Shown here in pieces: positions 24,570 to 36,592 of a DNA stretch of 64,000 nucleotides (the stretch's first letter is position 1; each line of letters starts with the position of its first letter). Source of the DNA: Tetracladium setigerum (Eukaryota > Ascomycota > Leotiomycetes > Helotiales). The notes below the pieces were generated by a model, which made no database searches, was not told the DNA's origin, and worked only from the letters and a program-made list of their open reading frames with translations. Position numbers and translations under genes: made by a program. Location of the stretch: NCBI GenBank assembly GCA_031472005.1, contig PZJY01000001.1:2914001-2978000 (forward strand), in the 5' to 3' direction.

Positions 24570-25827
24570 TCATCCAAAATCTCGCCTCGCCCTAGCCTCC
24601 TCTAACACCTTACTCAACTTCTTGGCATCAACACGATAGCCATGCCTTAATCTCAACAAGAAGCCAAACGGCAAAGCCAGCGTCTGATAAAAGACAATCA
24701 ACCCCAACGTCCTCCAGTTCATCCTCGTGACCTTGCCATCGTAATCCTTACACACTTCCAAATACTTCTTCGGATCATCCGTAATCACTCCATCGACTTC
24801 TTTGCGAATGCTCCACTTCATCATCTCTTCATCGTTGACAGTCCACACGAAGATCGATCGACCTGCTTTGCGGATGTCCTTGAGGAAGGATCTACCGACG
24901 GGACCAGTCAAGACCTTTTGAAACATGTTGAAGCTCACACCTGGGAGTTTGAGAAATTGACGAGCGTAGACGGTGCTAAATCCTATATGTGTGATAGGAT
25001 AATCAGGAAGGTATTTGTAGCAGGGAGATAGTTGCTTGGACTACTCGTACAAATTATTAGCCAATCGCTCAAAACATTCCCACCACCAATCGCTTCGAGA
25101 TCCAAACTTACAGCCCAGATTCCTAGTAAAACTCTTTGATTCCAATCTCGCTTTGGCGAGGGAGCCACTTCAGCCAAAGTTTCTGATATAAGCCTGAAAA
25201 TATCGTCCAAGGAATTGTCAAGCTTCACGGATTGTTAGACGCAGCCGACGAAAAAAGGAGAGAGAAAGATTTCCGAAATACCTTAATATCCAAAAGAACC
25301 CAAATCTCCTCCAAACCTGGAGATGCTAAATATTCCAATAGATCCTTCAACCTCGGCATCTGTTGTTGTGGTTCCATAAGCGTCCGTAGATTTTTGATAT
25401 ACTCCCAATCGCAATCAATAATCTTGTCGTCCTTTCCAAAACAGCGCTTAAGGGTTGCATCCTGTTCACCGCACTCAGCAAAAAGATCCTTTTTAATTGT
25501 ATCTGTGTAAGACAACAAACGGCAACATACATGTGAGAGCACCACAACTCCATCCTTTGTTATATGCACATCCGTCTCGATTGCATGGGCTCCAATCTCG
25601 ACCGCCCCTTGGAAAGCTCCCATTGTATTTTCGGGGAATGCAGCTTTGTAGCCTCGATGTGCAATAGCTTGCGGGCGTCTGCCCTTTTCCGAGTCTATGG
25701 CATTGGTGAAGGATGTTGGTACTTGGTAAAAGCAGTCAGTATTGTTCTTATTACTCCTACTTTACGAGATTTATAATGGTATATGCGGGAGGGTCGAAAC
25801 CAACTCACATAAAGGCGGTGCCGACAT
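24570..25827 (-). CDS. pgc1: glycerophosphodiester phosphodiesterase family, Pgc1-like phospholipase
   Basis: A GDPD-fold phosphodiesterase. The catalytic motif IAHRGYKAAFPENTMGAF and the metal-binding IETDVHITKDGVVVLSHD are intact. It most resembles yeast Pgc1, which degrades phosphatidylglycerol to control its mitochondrial level. It has the C-terminal hydrophobic stretch of that group (LGLIVFYQTLALPFGFLL), probably a membrane anchor. Five exons (- strand): 25827-25809, 25721-25531, 25461-25282, 25222-25112 and 25040-24570. Total 324 codons including the stop, close to the 321-residue yeast protein. Splicing removes the apparent insert after VLSH. No frame damage. The substrate assignment is inference from similarity in style. 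Confidence 0.85.
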
Positions 25828-26763
25828 GCTGGCAGGTAATAAGGGTGTCGATTCTCCCATCTTTCCAAAAAGTTCTTTCTCCAAATCTGATTTCAAGAGT
25901 AGGGTACTGTGGTACACACAAGGGCCCACTTCGTTCAGAAATACGTCGACAATGGGTCTTTCTTATGCCCCGACAACCCGACGACCCGGGACAAAGGGAC
26001 TACTTATGCTCACGTTGCACGCCCACGAGGTCGTCTGGTATTGTCGAGATCTTGTGACGCCTGCCGAATAGCCCGCAACAATGGTACGTTGGCCATGTTT
26101 CAACACTGTCTCCATTCTGGAGATGGCGGCCGCCTTTTTTAAGTCCGTCGAAAGGCCGGAGCATTTGGATGATCACCTTACCTCCTTACTGTACCGTCGG
26201 TCGCCTGCAGCAGGTGGCATTATCCATAGGCTTCGAGCCTTTGGATACTCGAGGATTCGGAGGGCCCGGAATTGATGGCATCCGGACTTTGATGGGCAGC
26301 GCAATGCAATGCAGGACACATTGGAGTAACTCCATAATGAGCGAATGCAGCGCCTCCAAGCGACGTTAATTGGGTGAATGAGAGTACAGTATGTGGTGTG
26401 CTGTATCTGCGAATTTCTGAAACCGGGCTTCCAGCCATCGTCGGTCTGCTGCAAATTACACGATCATGATCAACACGGGGACGTAAGGAGAATGACCTAT
26501 CAGCATCTAATCAATGCATAATTTGAGTGTGCCATTCATTGGGAAGAAAGATGGCCTCAATGTGGATGTTTAATTTTTATGATGTGCTTCCTCAGGAACC
26601 TATTATGGTACAATACGTTTGTGGGAAAGTAATGCCATCAGGATGCCAAGACGTACACTCTCCTTTCCAAAATACCAGAAACCTCTGAAGGCTATCCTCA
26701 GTATCCACATCTGGTTCGACAGGGCCAAAAACCCTCACTTGCCAATCATTGATCCGAAGAAGT
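25828..26763. other. intergenic, 0.9 kb
   Basis: No gene is supported; open frames are short and overlap on both strands without domains. TACAGTA at 26385-26391. It holds the promoter of the phosphodiesterase gene. Confidence 0.4.
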
Positions 26764-28885
26764 TCAAACATTAAGCTCCTTCGGTCCGAGGTGGTCTTTA
26801 ATAGCATTGGGGGCGCTGTCAACTGCGGTCACCTGGTATGCCTCTGCAATTCTTCTTGCAACTGCTTCACCACTCCAATAAGCACCAGTCGTTGTCCCAA
26901 GCGAAACAAAAGGAGATGTGTGCTCTCCCGCAAACCACAGACTCCTTCCCGGTAGCCCTGCTCGCATCACCTCAATATCTTTGTCGGCTTCTTCAACACC
27001 AACCGGCATCATTGAGTAGCTGCCATAGCCAGAAAGCTCGTCCAAAACCCAACTTGTTGCGATGCTTGATATAGGGGTACAGTCTATAGAGCCTTCTTTG
27101 TAATTTGGCATTCGGGAGTAATATGGTTTGAAGAAATCGACCAGCCATGCTTGTTTAGCTTCGTCAGAAGGAAGCAGTTCAAGATCGCTCGTCAGCTTCA
27201 CTGACTGGTCACCATAGGTGTAAAAGAGAAGAGTTGGGTGTGCGCAAGATCCTGGAAGAGTAGACATGTCTACGCTTTCTTGATTCCAGCGTTGCGGATT
27301 GGTGCTAGAGGCATATGTTGGTGCTAGGTACTGCGTGAAACCTGTGAATTGTTCTTTTGATGGAATATTATGGAGCCAGAAAGCTCGTGGGAAAGTGATA
27401 TATACCTAACATCGTCAGACTAGGGAACATCTTAGATAGAGGCTTGCACTGCTAACCTTCTCGAGGCAACCGTATCCTATGGCGTCAATCGCTTGACACA
27501 TCCTCTCGGGAAGTGGAGGGTAAAATGCGATCTTGTTTCTTTTCAACCACCCTAAAGGTGCTGTAACAACCACTTCATCATACTGTTCATCGAGCTCAGC
27601 ATCCCCAAGAACTCGTGCCGTACTATCTACTGTTTCAATACGAGTAACTTTAGTTAGGAACTTGACCGACGCCCCGCTGACTGCTGGCTCTGCGATGGCG
27701 GCGAGGATCTTCTCATAAGTTCCTGCACAGAAAAGATTTTCTAAGCCATAATTAGCTGGATTCCACCTTTCAAAAACGATAAGGCCCAAAGTAGGAATAA
27801 CAAGAGCTCGCAAAGTTCAATGTAAAGTGTACATGAACTAGGAGGACCGCAAATCCAATATCTTCTCGGCACACCAAATCTAATGTTCCTGCTTCATTTG
27901 AGAACGTTTTATTTCACCAAAAGTACGCCTCTTTTGGGACAGAGAATATACGTGAGGAGATTCCCAGAAACACGATTTTCACTTACCTCCATCAATACAT
28001 TCTTCAAGCCAAAAGAATTTCAGACTCTGTTGTGTTACTGGGCTTCCAACAAAAGCGCCCCAGAATTCAGCAAGCTGTAAAATGATTTTTCTTTGCCTGT
28101 CAGCATCGACACCTGTAGGAATGATTTCTTGCACCTTCTCCTTGAAGAAATCAAGAAGGCTGTGTTTGGAGGCTATCGTAGAGGTGTTTTTGGCGGAATG
28201 TTGGAAAGCTTTGATGATGATTCCCCACATATCTTCACTGAGTTGAGCACCATCTGTAAGCAAGTCTCCGTTCTCATCGAAAACATTGGAGAGATCCTCC
28301 CAGGTGTGAGTTTCCGTTTCCGTTCGTTTGGCCAAGTCGAAAATTGGATTGTCATCAGTTCCATGAATCCAATTTGGACCTAGATCAACAGTGTAACCGG
28401 GAGACAGTTTTGTTTGATGAATTCGTCCTCCAATTCTATCTCGTGCTTCCAAGATAGTGACATCAAATCCATGTTGTAGAAGAACATCAGCACACCTCAG
28501 ACCCGAAATACCAGCGCCAACAATGCAGATCTTTGGGGTTTTGAGGAGCGGTATGTTCGCTTCTGTCACATAAGATTACATTAGCATCAACCTCAGCTCT
28601 CTGTGGGGACCAGCGTGAAATGACACCGGCTGATCTCGAAATGAGGGGTTTTTATCGACTTGCTGATGATAGATAACAACAATCTCAACACCAGAACGCT
28701 TTGAAGGCCAAAAGATATGAAACAGGACGAGGTTTACTTGCCTTGGAGGTTGAGTTCATGATGAGCCTGTCAATGGCGGGATTGGAATGATTTGTGCCTA
28801 GTAGTCTAAAGGATGCCAGGTCTTGGTATATGCGGGAGGAGGCTCTGCGTGAGGGAGTGGTGTAAGAAACAGAGTGCGCATCCAT
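26764..28885 (-). CDS. FAD-dependent polyamine/amine oxidase (Fms1-like)
   Basis: A flavin amine oxidase likely to oxidise spermine or related polyamines. The N-terminal FAD-binding motif reads KICIVGAGISGLRC, then EARDRIGGRIHQ and LGPNWIHGT; the C-terminal FAD motif is SLWFAGEHTSPF. Exons (- strand): 28885-28738, 28562-27987, 27740-27457 and 27405-26764. They give 550 codons including the stop. The junction 28738/28562 joins MNSTSKAK to ANIPLLKTP. A shorter form could start at the in-frame ATG at 28759 (507 residues). The longer form adds a Ser/Arg-rich leader. The second intron (246 bases) is the longest found in this window. No frame damage. Confidence 0.87.
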
Positions 28886-30090
28886 TTTCAATGATGCCAG
28901 AGAATCAGAGAGAGCGCAAAGAACAAGGAAGACGATTAAAATAAGTATAGTAGAAAGAGGACAGTACAAGAGCAGGAAATAACAAATGCAATGATTATGG
29001 GTAAGGAAATAGGATGGTGGAGTAGGGTTCGCAAAAAGGGAATGTTCGGAACAGAAATATGCGGGATATCTTTACGAAAGCTGACTTCATTCTCACTGGA
29101 AATCTAGATTCGGAAGTCATGCGACTGGGGAAGGCGTGCAAGGCGGAAGGAACGAGTTGATCTTGATCTCAGCACAATGACAAGATGAAAATGATTCGAG
29201 TGACACTGGCCAAATGAGATCAGTCGTCAACTAAAGGCAAGAAGATAGGGATCAGGCTGTGGATGATGAAAGGCGTGGGCACCGGCTATTCGATCAGACC
29301 GCAACAATGTTGAAGTGAGAGCCACGTGCGAGCGTAATTCGGATGCAACATAATGCAGAAATCGACACAACAGTATCGGAAGATAACATGCCATCTGAGC
29401 ACAGAGAACTCTTGTATCAATCACTTCACGCTGCTCCGAGTGGATTCGCTGCAAGAACAAGTATGCCGGAGTGAGATTGTTAAAGCAAAAGCAAAAGCAA
29501 AAGCAAATAATGACTGACTATTTGGAAGTCCGAGTTGTCTTTGGAGAACTGTGTTATTGGGTTTGTAGGAAAGTGGATGGAATAAGAGGGAAGTGATGAT
29601 AGCCAAAATCATGAGTAGAAGCTGCACAATATTACTAGCGGCGTTGAAGATAAGGTCACAAGGATATCGTTCCTCAACATGAGGGAGGTATCACTCAAGG
29701 AGTGCAAGGAGGAGCAGAAACATTGCTATTCTCGTCTTTTGGTTTTTTCGTTGTTCTTATTCTTCTTCGACTAGGTTAGTGACTTTCCTCAAACCCATAG
29801 ATACTTAATTAATACTCAATCATACCCGAAAGAGTTTTGTAAATCACCTACAGTGCGGAACACTTAAGGTTGATCAGTATAGTAAGAAGCTTCTTGTCAA
29901 CTTGTCACCCCCTGCTGAAGCTTGGGCGTGAGGTCGTGTTTTTAGCGCGTGTCATCCCGGAGCTAGCTCCAGGGGTAGACTCTAGAGCTTCACCTTTCAA
30001 AGACGTCACGATCACTATGGCGAACTTAACCTCATTATTGAAACAAAATTGGTTGGTCGCGTCGTTCGTTCTGAACGCACAACTACCAGT
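28886..30090. other. intergenic between divergent amine oxidase and ntg1 genes
   Basis: Contains both promoters. A short GCAAAA tandem lies at 29482-29506 and CACGTG at 29323-29328. A short unrelated open frame begins with ATG at 30017, upstream of the ntg1 start, and could act as an upstream ORF. No other gene. Confidence 0.4.
29482..29506. repeat. short tandem repeat (GCAAAA)n
   Basis: About four copies of a six-base unit read directly from the sequence; non-coding context. Confidence 0.8.
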
Positions 30091-31398
30091 ATGCGGACCT
30101 CCAGAATCTCCAAGGACACATCCTCCATGATCAACGCGTCGGCGCTTCCTCCAATCCGCAGTACTCGCTCCTCACTCTCACGATTCGCTCATACCATGGC
30201 CCCCAAAGAGGAAGTAGAAACAACAGTTGACATCGAAGACAGTGTGCCGGGTCCTCGAAAACGAAAGCGGAAGGTTGTCGTGCAATCCACGGAGAAACGT
30301 TCTGTGCGCAAGACAATCAAAGTTGAGACGAAGGCGATCAAAGTCGAGACGGAAGTTGAGGAAAGAAGCCCACCATCTCTAGTGAAAGAGCGCAAAATCC
30401 GCAAACCTGCAAGGCAGGTCAAGAATGAAGATACTGGGGAAGTCGAAATACACCCTCCAAACGACTGGGCCGAGGTTTACGAGGTTGTCAAGGAGATGCG
30501 GACACATGGATCTGCTCAAAATGCGGCGGTAGATACGATGGGCTGTGAGCGTTTGGCTCAAGCAGATGTACCGCCGAAAGTCAAAAGGTTTCACACCCTA
30601 ATTGCCTTGATGTTATCTTCGCAAACCAAAGACACCACCAATGCGGGGGCCATGAACCGCCTGTACACAGAGCTTCCTCCACATGCACCCGGCGCACCTG
30701 GAGGATTAAATCTAGAGAACATATTGGCCGTCGATCCAACGCTCTTGAATGAGTTGATTTGGGCTGTTGGATTTCACAACAATAAAACAAAGTACATCAA
30801 GGCAACGGCGGAGATACTGAGGGACACTTGGAACTCGGACATTCCTGATACCATTGAAGGTCTGATGTCCCTTCCCGGGGTAGGCCCGAAGATGGGATAC
30901 CTTTGTCTGAGTGCCGCATGGGGAAGAACGGAGGGAATTGGTGTTGATGTTCACGTTCATCGAATTACGAATCTCTGGGGCTGGAACAAGACCAAAGGAC
31001 CAGAAGATACCAGGCTGGCATTACAAGCATGGCTTCCGAGGGAGAAGTGGCATGAAATAAACTGGCTACTTGTTGGTTTAGGTCAAACTATCTGCCTTCC
31101 TGTGGGACGCAAATGTGGAGACTGTGAGCTTGGTTTAAGAGGCCTTTGCAAATCTGCGGAGCGGAGCAAAGTGACCATAGGAAGGAAACTGAAAGCCGAG
31201 AAAATCAAGGCTGACCAAGATGGCAATGTTCTCGAAAAGGTCGAAACAATCAAGCTTGAACACATTAGCCAAGATATCCCTATCCATGCAGCCCCAAATA
31301 TAAAGGAAGAGGCTGCTGAGGCAAAAGATCCAATACTGGAAGGGGATTTGAACAATTCAAGTCAATCTGCAGAAGCAGAGACCAGTAAATATTTTTAG
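30091..31398 (+). CDS. ntg1: endonuclease III homologue, DNA glycosylase/AP lyase
   Basis: A bifunctional base-excision repair enzyme removing oxidised pyrimidines. The helix-hairpin-helix LPGVGPKMGYLCLSAAWG carries the catalytic Lys, and GVDVHVHRITNLWGW the catalytic Asp. A cysteine cluster C-x6-C-x2-C-x7-C (CLPVGRKCGDCELGLRGLC) should hold the 4Fe-4S cluster. It is a single exon of 435 residues. The start at 30091 gives an Arg/Ser-rich mitochondrial-like leader; a second in-frame ATG at 30196 (MAPKEEVETT) lies just before the basic nuclear-localisation-like PRKRKRKVV. This suggests mitochondrial and nuclear forms. The C-terminal about 80 residues are Lys/Glu-rich and unconserved in style. 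Confidence 0.92.
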   Translation: MRTSRISKDTSSMINASALPPIRSTRSSLSRFAHTMAPKEEVETTVDIEDSVPGPRKRKRKVVVQSTEKRSVRKTIKVETKAIKVETEVEERSPPSLVKERKIRKPARQVKNEDTGEVEIHPPNDWAEVYEVVKEMRTHGSAQNAAVDTMGCERLAQADVPPKVKRFHTLIALMLSSQTKDTTNAGAMNRLYTELPPHAPGAPGGLNLENILAVDPTLLNELIWAVGFHNNKTKYIKATAEILRDTWNSDIPDTIEGLMSLPGVGPKMGYLCLSAAWGRTEGIGVDVHVHRITNLWGWNKTKGPEDTRLALQAWLPREKWHEINWLLVGLGQTICLPVGRKCGDCELGLRGLCKSAERSKVTIGRKLKAEKIKADQDGNVLEKVETIKLEHISQDIPIHAAPNIKEEAAEAKDPILEGDLNNSSQSAEAETSKYF

Positions 31399-31531
31399 TG
31401 TCAAATCAAAACATCACTTTACCACGCCGCACGCCCGCTGCAAATCAATAGGTTTGAGCTTCTATTGCAAGACAACATCAGCCTTCAACATCCAGTCCAT
31501 TCTCTGATTTCACTGCCTCGTTTCTCTTGCT

Positions 31532-33502
31532 CTACACAAGCCAAATCCAGATCTTCTCGACAAAATTGCGTGGGATTCGTTTCGGCCAAAGACCATCCTC
31601 GGCATCCAGGACTGCTTTAGCAGTTGTAATATCAGCATCCTCGGACTTGACAAATGTTGTTTGCTTAAAAATCTTCCAGAATGCGTAAAGCCCAAAGAAG
31701 ATTGGAATTCCAATGTAAGCCGCCAGGAAATCTATACATAGTGAGTAATCAGGAAGTTTACCATCTGTTGTTCACTCCACGTACCAGTAATGCTCCAATT
31801 CTGATGATGCTGCCCTACAAAGACGTGGAATCCGTTGAAGACAATTATGACGGCAAAGAACACCAACGCGAAGTAGGCAGTGTATGGCTGAAATGGGCTT
31901 TTAAACACAAGGGTGTTTCGATCGACACCTTGAGCTTGAAGTGCCTTGTGGAATCTGATGTACGCGATACAAATGGAGCACCACGTAAAGAGAGCTGCTA
32001 TGGTAGTCAAGTTCTGGAACCAAGTGAAAACCAAAGCTGGTCCACCTTTCCTGACGGAGAGGTATGTCAGAAGGGAGATTGACGAGGTGATGGCAACGCA
32101 GATGTACGGGACGCCGCTCTTGCTGCAACGAAGTAGGAATTGAGGAGCATGCTTGTTTTGAGCTAATGCAAACAGATATCGAGATCCAGTATAGAGAAAT
32201 GCGTTGGCAGAGGACGAAGCCGACGATAAAATTACAGCGTTGATGATCGATGGGAGGACTGGAATTCCAGCATTTTGGACACCGATGACCCAGGGAGAAC
32301 GAGCTGCTCCTGGTGCGCCACTCTTCAGTGCACCGAGTAGATTCTTATCATTGGATGCGACGAGTACTCCGATGGCCAGCGATCCAAGAACATAGAAGAC
32401 CAGAATTCGCCAGAAGACTCGTCGAACTGCTTTGGGAATGTTCTTTCGTGGATTTTCGGCCTCCCCTGCTGCGACAGCAACCATCTCAACTCCTCCAAAA
32501 GAAAATGCCGCATTTACTAAGACCGAGAAGAGCCCAAGGAACCTGCCGGTGCTCCCAGTTGAGTCGTACTCCTTCATTGCACCGGGATTCTTCCAAAACC
32601 TGAATCCCAACCGATCGTGTTTTGGGCCTCCACCGAGAGCTATGATGAAGGCCATAATAAGGAGGCCGACAATGGTGAGAATTTTGATACTGGCAAACAC
32701 GAATTCTGCTTCTCCGTAGATTGACACAGCGAATATGTTGAGAGCTACGACGAGAACCATGATGATTGTGATCCAGACGGCAACTGATATGTGAGCACTT
32801 TCCTCCCAGTATGCAATCACGACGGCAGCCGCTGATATTTCCGCACATAGTGTAATCGAGGAAGCGTACCAATTCTAGAGATATTTAGCTAATGCTCTCA
32901 GGTGGTACTGTCCACAGGAAACCTACATTCCATCCGACAGCGAATCCCAACGCATCGTCGACATATCGGGTACAGAATTGTGGAATGGAACCAGGTAGTG
33001 GGAGCCTGCAAAGTCACAAATTACCACTTGCCAGCTTCTGGGATAGTAGGACCCCGCAAAAATACTGTACCACAGAAGGTCTTACTCACCAAGTAGCCAT
33101 TTCACCCAAGCACATCATCATACCAAAAATTGCCATGCCAGTGAAGGAGTATCCCAAGAGAACGGACAGGGGACCCGCTCGCGTAAATGCACTTCCAATT
33201 CCCAAGAACAAACCGGTTCCAATTGTCCCGCCTAATGCAATGAATTGGATATGTCTGGACTTGAGTCTACATGCAGAAATTAGCATCACCATAAAATGTC
33301 AAGCATTCCATTGGAAGGAACTGTACCCTCTCTTGACATATCCATATTCCTCTGCGGTGGCTAAGTTCCCGTAAAGTGCACCGGCCTCTTGGATTCGTCG
33401 TGTATCTTTCCGTTCGACTCCTGCAGATTGCTTCGAAAAAGGACGATGCTGTTGCTGCCATGTCTCGGACGCTTCGTTAGGGATAGGAGGCGGTCCATCC
33501 AT
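31532..33502 (-). CDS. yeast-type amino-acid permease
   Basis: A plasma-membrane amino-acid/proton symporter of the fungal AAT (APC) family, with about 12 membrane segments. The first region reads LKSRHIQFIALGGTIGTGLF, the family's amino-acid permease signature; GVEMVAVAAGEAENPRKNIP and the C-terminal YAFWKIFK region also fit. The substrate is unknown; the style is close to Dip5/Gap1 proteins. Five exons (- strand): 33502-33327, 33266-33090, 33005-32927, 32874-31785 and 31731-31532. Total 574 codons including the stop, all in phase. The C-terminal exon reads in a different frame from the longest local open frame. It converges on the ntg1 gene with only 133 bases between stops. Confidence 0.9.
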
Positions 33503-34889
33503 ATTTTTCGTTGGTGGTTTTCGAAGTGGAAGGAGGAGTTTGTGTTGGAATGAATGACTTGATGGACAATATCTCCCGGGTGTGTTTGCTTTATTAGAAG
33601 TGACTTCTAAAATGCGATTCGGCAGTTACACCTTCACAGGAACGACGAAAGGTAACGAGGAAGAGACAGTACTACCTCGTCATGTAATGGAGGAGAATAA
33701 ATCTGAGAGAACTTCCCCTTATCGACACCATATTAATTTCCGTTTGTAATCCTTGGATCCGTTCAAGTGAAAATACAACTCTACTTCGGGTCTTGTCTCA
33801 AGCCACAGATGACCAAAATAATGTTCTTCCGATTTCCGCACTGAAGTTACAATACTGAGTCTAATAATACTCAGTTCTAGATTTCTTTCCCCAGTATCCT
33901 GCAATCCTGCTTGCTTGTACAGTCCCAACGTGGCGTTTTCTGAATTCCAGGACTAAAAGATACGTCTCATCCTCCTGTGTTCAACGTTCCATGATTAGAA
34001 CCATGTCTTGCTGGTGGCCCCGGATTTTCAAGAAGATTCCCATGTCCATCGTGTTCCACACGGGATCGAAGAGTTTATTTTTGGATCGCGAAATTAGATT
34101 CTCAACGCCTTTGATGTGTTCCGGTAGCACAGAGTTATTTCTATCGCACTTGGCAATGTCGACATTACGGACTGTACATGTTATCTCGCGAGATGTGTAT
34201 GGATCTGGAAAAGTTCTATGGGCTGAATACATATTCTCTGAAAGAGTCCTGACGAGGTTGCGAGGTTTCTGTTTGGTTTGGTTGGAACATGAAGTTGTTG
34301 ATTCAAATTCTTACCTGAAGACAAAATCAATCTTCCTGTAATTGAATTTGAAACATTAACAATGCGTGGTCGTCGAGAACTATGGAAGAAGCAAGCTGGA
34401 AAATGTGAACATGGTCCATGGTGGTCAAGTCTGCATAGCATAGTATGCATAATGTGTGACAATAACCTGATAAAGGGGAGTAAAACTCATTGTCCCGAAA
34501 TCGAAGAATGTTCATCATCCGTACGAAGAGGGCAGTGGTAACAACATGAGACTCCCAGTATCATGGGAGATCATTTGTGATGAGTCTACAATGGAAGTGT
34601 TTGAATTCTCAAATAATGAAAAACATGCAACAAGAGTAGGCGATCAAACGTAAAGGAAAGCGAAGACTTGAAGTCAGAGGTGACGATCAGGAAGTAAAAC
34701 TTGTGCTTATTCACTTCACTTCACTTCACTTCACTTATGTCTTCTACTGAGCTGAGCAGAATGGAGTGGCAGAGAGATAGAATGAACTGGAAATTGAGAC
34801 TCATGGGTATATAAACCAAAAGGCTCGCAACCACTTTGAAAATACCATAAACACCACAACTTTCTAAAATTTTCAATCACTTCACCAAA
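33503..34889. other. intergenic, 1.4 kb, with TCACT tandem
   Basis: Holds the permease promoter and that of the next gene. No gene is supported: short frames on both strands have no domains or splice logic. A TCACT tandem lies at 34711-34736. Confidence 0.4.
34711..34736. repeat. short tandem repeat (TCACT)5
   Basis: Five perfect copies of the pentamer, about 155 bases upstream of the next gene's start codon. Confidence 0.85.
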
Positions 34890-35646
34890 ATGAACAAACC
34901 GAAGATCGAATCACCCGAGTTCGCTGAAGGCTCGAATCTCACATTAGCTGATATACCTCAGTTTCCATGGAACCCAGACGATAATCAGTGTAAGTCTTCA
35001 CATACCCAAATCATCACAAGACAAATAATAATGTTTACAATTTAGATATTTACTATTTTGAACCCCCTGCCCAGATGCCACTACTGATCCCACTGGCGAA
35101 TGGTACACTAAACTGGCAGAGTATTATCGCGAGAACGTCATAGAAGCCATCTCCTTTTTCTCGAGAGGCAAGCTTGTCTCCTGCCGAAAAGTGCTCGAAA
35201 ATATTCTGAAAGATTCTGACGACGTTCCGCGCACTACCCGGATCACAGCACTTGTACATCTCGCTTGCTGCAGCGACTACGAAGTTGGGAGAAGATGTAT
35301 AAACGACGCGCTAAACATTTGCGATCGGATGGTTGATGTCAAGTACTCGCAGATTCTCAAAGATTCCATCTGGAGGAATGTTGTTCCAAGGGCGCAGAGG
35401 TACAAACCGGTGGATGGAAAAGTACCTTACAAATGGGAGCTTGAGTTTGACGGGAATGCACATGGTGGCCTAGGCAAGCTGGAATTTGAGGCAGATCAAT
35501 TGCTGGACTTCCTCTTGGAGGGACCGAGGGTGAAATGGGAGATCGAAGAAGATCAAAAGCCCGAAGAGCCCGAAGAGCCCGAAGAGCCCAAAGTGAAGTT
35601 TGAGAAGTCGCTCAAGAGGAAGCCACAAAATAGGAGGCGCCGATAA
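34890..35646 (+). CDS. hypothetical helical protein with Glu-Pro repeat tail
   Basis: No family recognised. Two exons, 34890-34989 and 35075-35646, give 223 residues; the junction reads DDNQ-YATTDPTGEWYTKLAEYY. The region about 45-130 is helical and holds TPR-like spacing (ITALVHLACCSDYEVGRRCI), suggesting a small repeat scaffold. The tail is a short perfect repeat, EEPEEPEEP, followed by a basic KSLKRKPQNRRRR that could localise to the nucleus or bind RNA. The acceptor after GCCCAG is chosen over an earlier TTTAG because only it keeps the long frame. It is probably a lineage-restricted gene; expression would confirm it. Confidence 0.65.
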
Positions 35647-36592
35647 AGGGTGGTGCCTCTTTCGAGTTTCCCTCCCTTCATGGAACGTTCGTTAGAAATA
35701 CGGTTATTTTGGCAAGGTCTGGCAGCTTTGAGGATGGAAAACATCTTTTTGTCTAAAGATGATAAAGTATGTGGAAGGACAAGCAATAGCTCACATTCCA
35801 GTGAGAATTTGCCTGGCAGGTAGCGTTGTAGTATCATAAATGAATTTTAGCAATCAGCATTACTCAATTCCCGCCAACATCTTACACTTTGGCTCTGATA
35901 GCACTGAATGGTAGGAACAGACTTGCTCCAGATTTCTCGATTGTCAAAGAATTATTTGATATTCCTACAATAATCTACCTCATATCTTTAGCGAAACTAT
36001 TTGATTGGTCTGTGAACAAGCGCTATGTTCATTTAACGAAGGTAGTCTTCTTGCCTGAAACTTTGCGCTAGACCCTTCCTCGCCAGATCACCTTGATACA
36101 GATACTGGCGTCTCTTGTGGCTGCTACGGCGCCGCCCGTTGTGGGTTCTTATGGCATCTAAACAACCAAATAGTAGACCTGAAACAATACTGCCAAATGT
36201 ATAACGTGTTCAGCCCTTCACCTAACACTTGTCAGAGTCCCGGGGCAACTCCTTTGTGTTTCTCAAGGATGCCTTTAATTAATATATGCGTCTGAAGCTA
36301 AGGGAGAATTATCCAGGAATGAATCAAGTACGATGTCTAGACACTTGTGGACACGCAAAATAGAAGTAGGGCGAAATCTCACAATATGGCCACGTCAATT
36401 GACGATGAACAGTTGGAAAACACGAATAAGCCGGCAAGCCGGTCGGTCTCTTTGGCCGTGCTGGTCTTCGAAAAGAACCGAGCTGGATTATTTCATTGCG
36501 ATCTGATCCGTAGATGCAGTCTCGAGTACAGCCAATGATCCTCCAATTTTTGCTCAATCCATTTACTCCATGCACCATAACCAGACGAGAAT
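35647..36592. other. intergenic between convergent genes
   Basis: AT-rich; a 60-codon open frame at 35889-36071 has no recognisable features. Nothing else seen. Confidence 0.4.

Noticed and set aside
25828..26763. Possible gene between the phosphodiesterase and the amine oxidase
   Set aside because: Frames on both strands overlap equally, with none showing motifs or conserved style.
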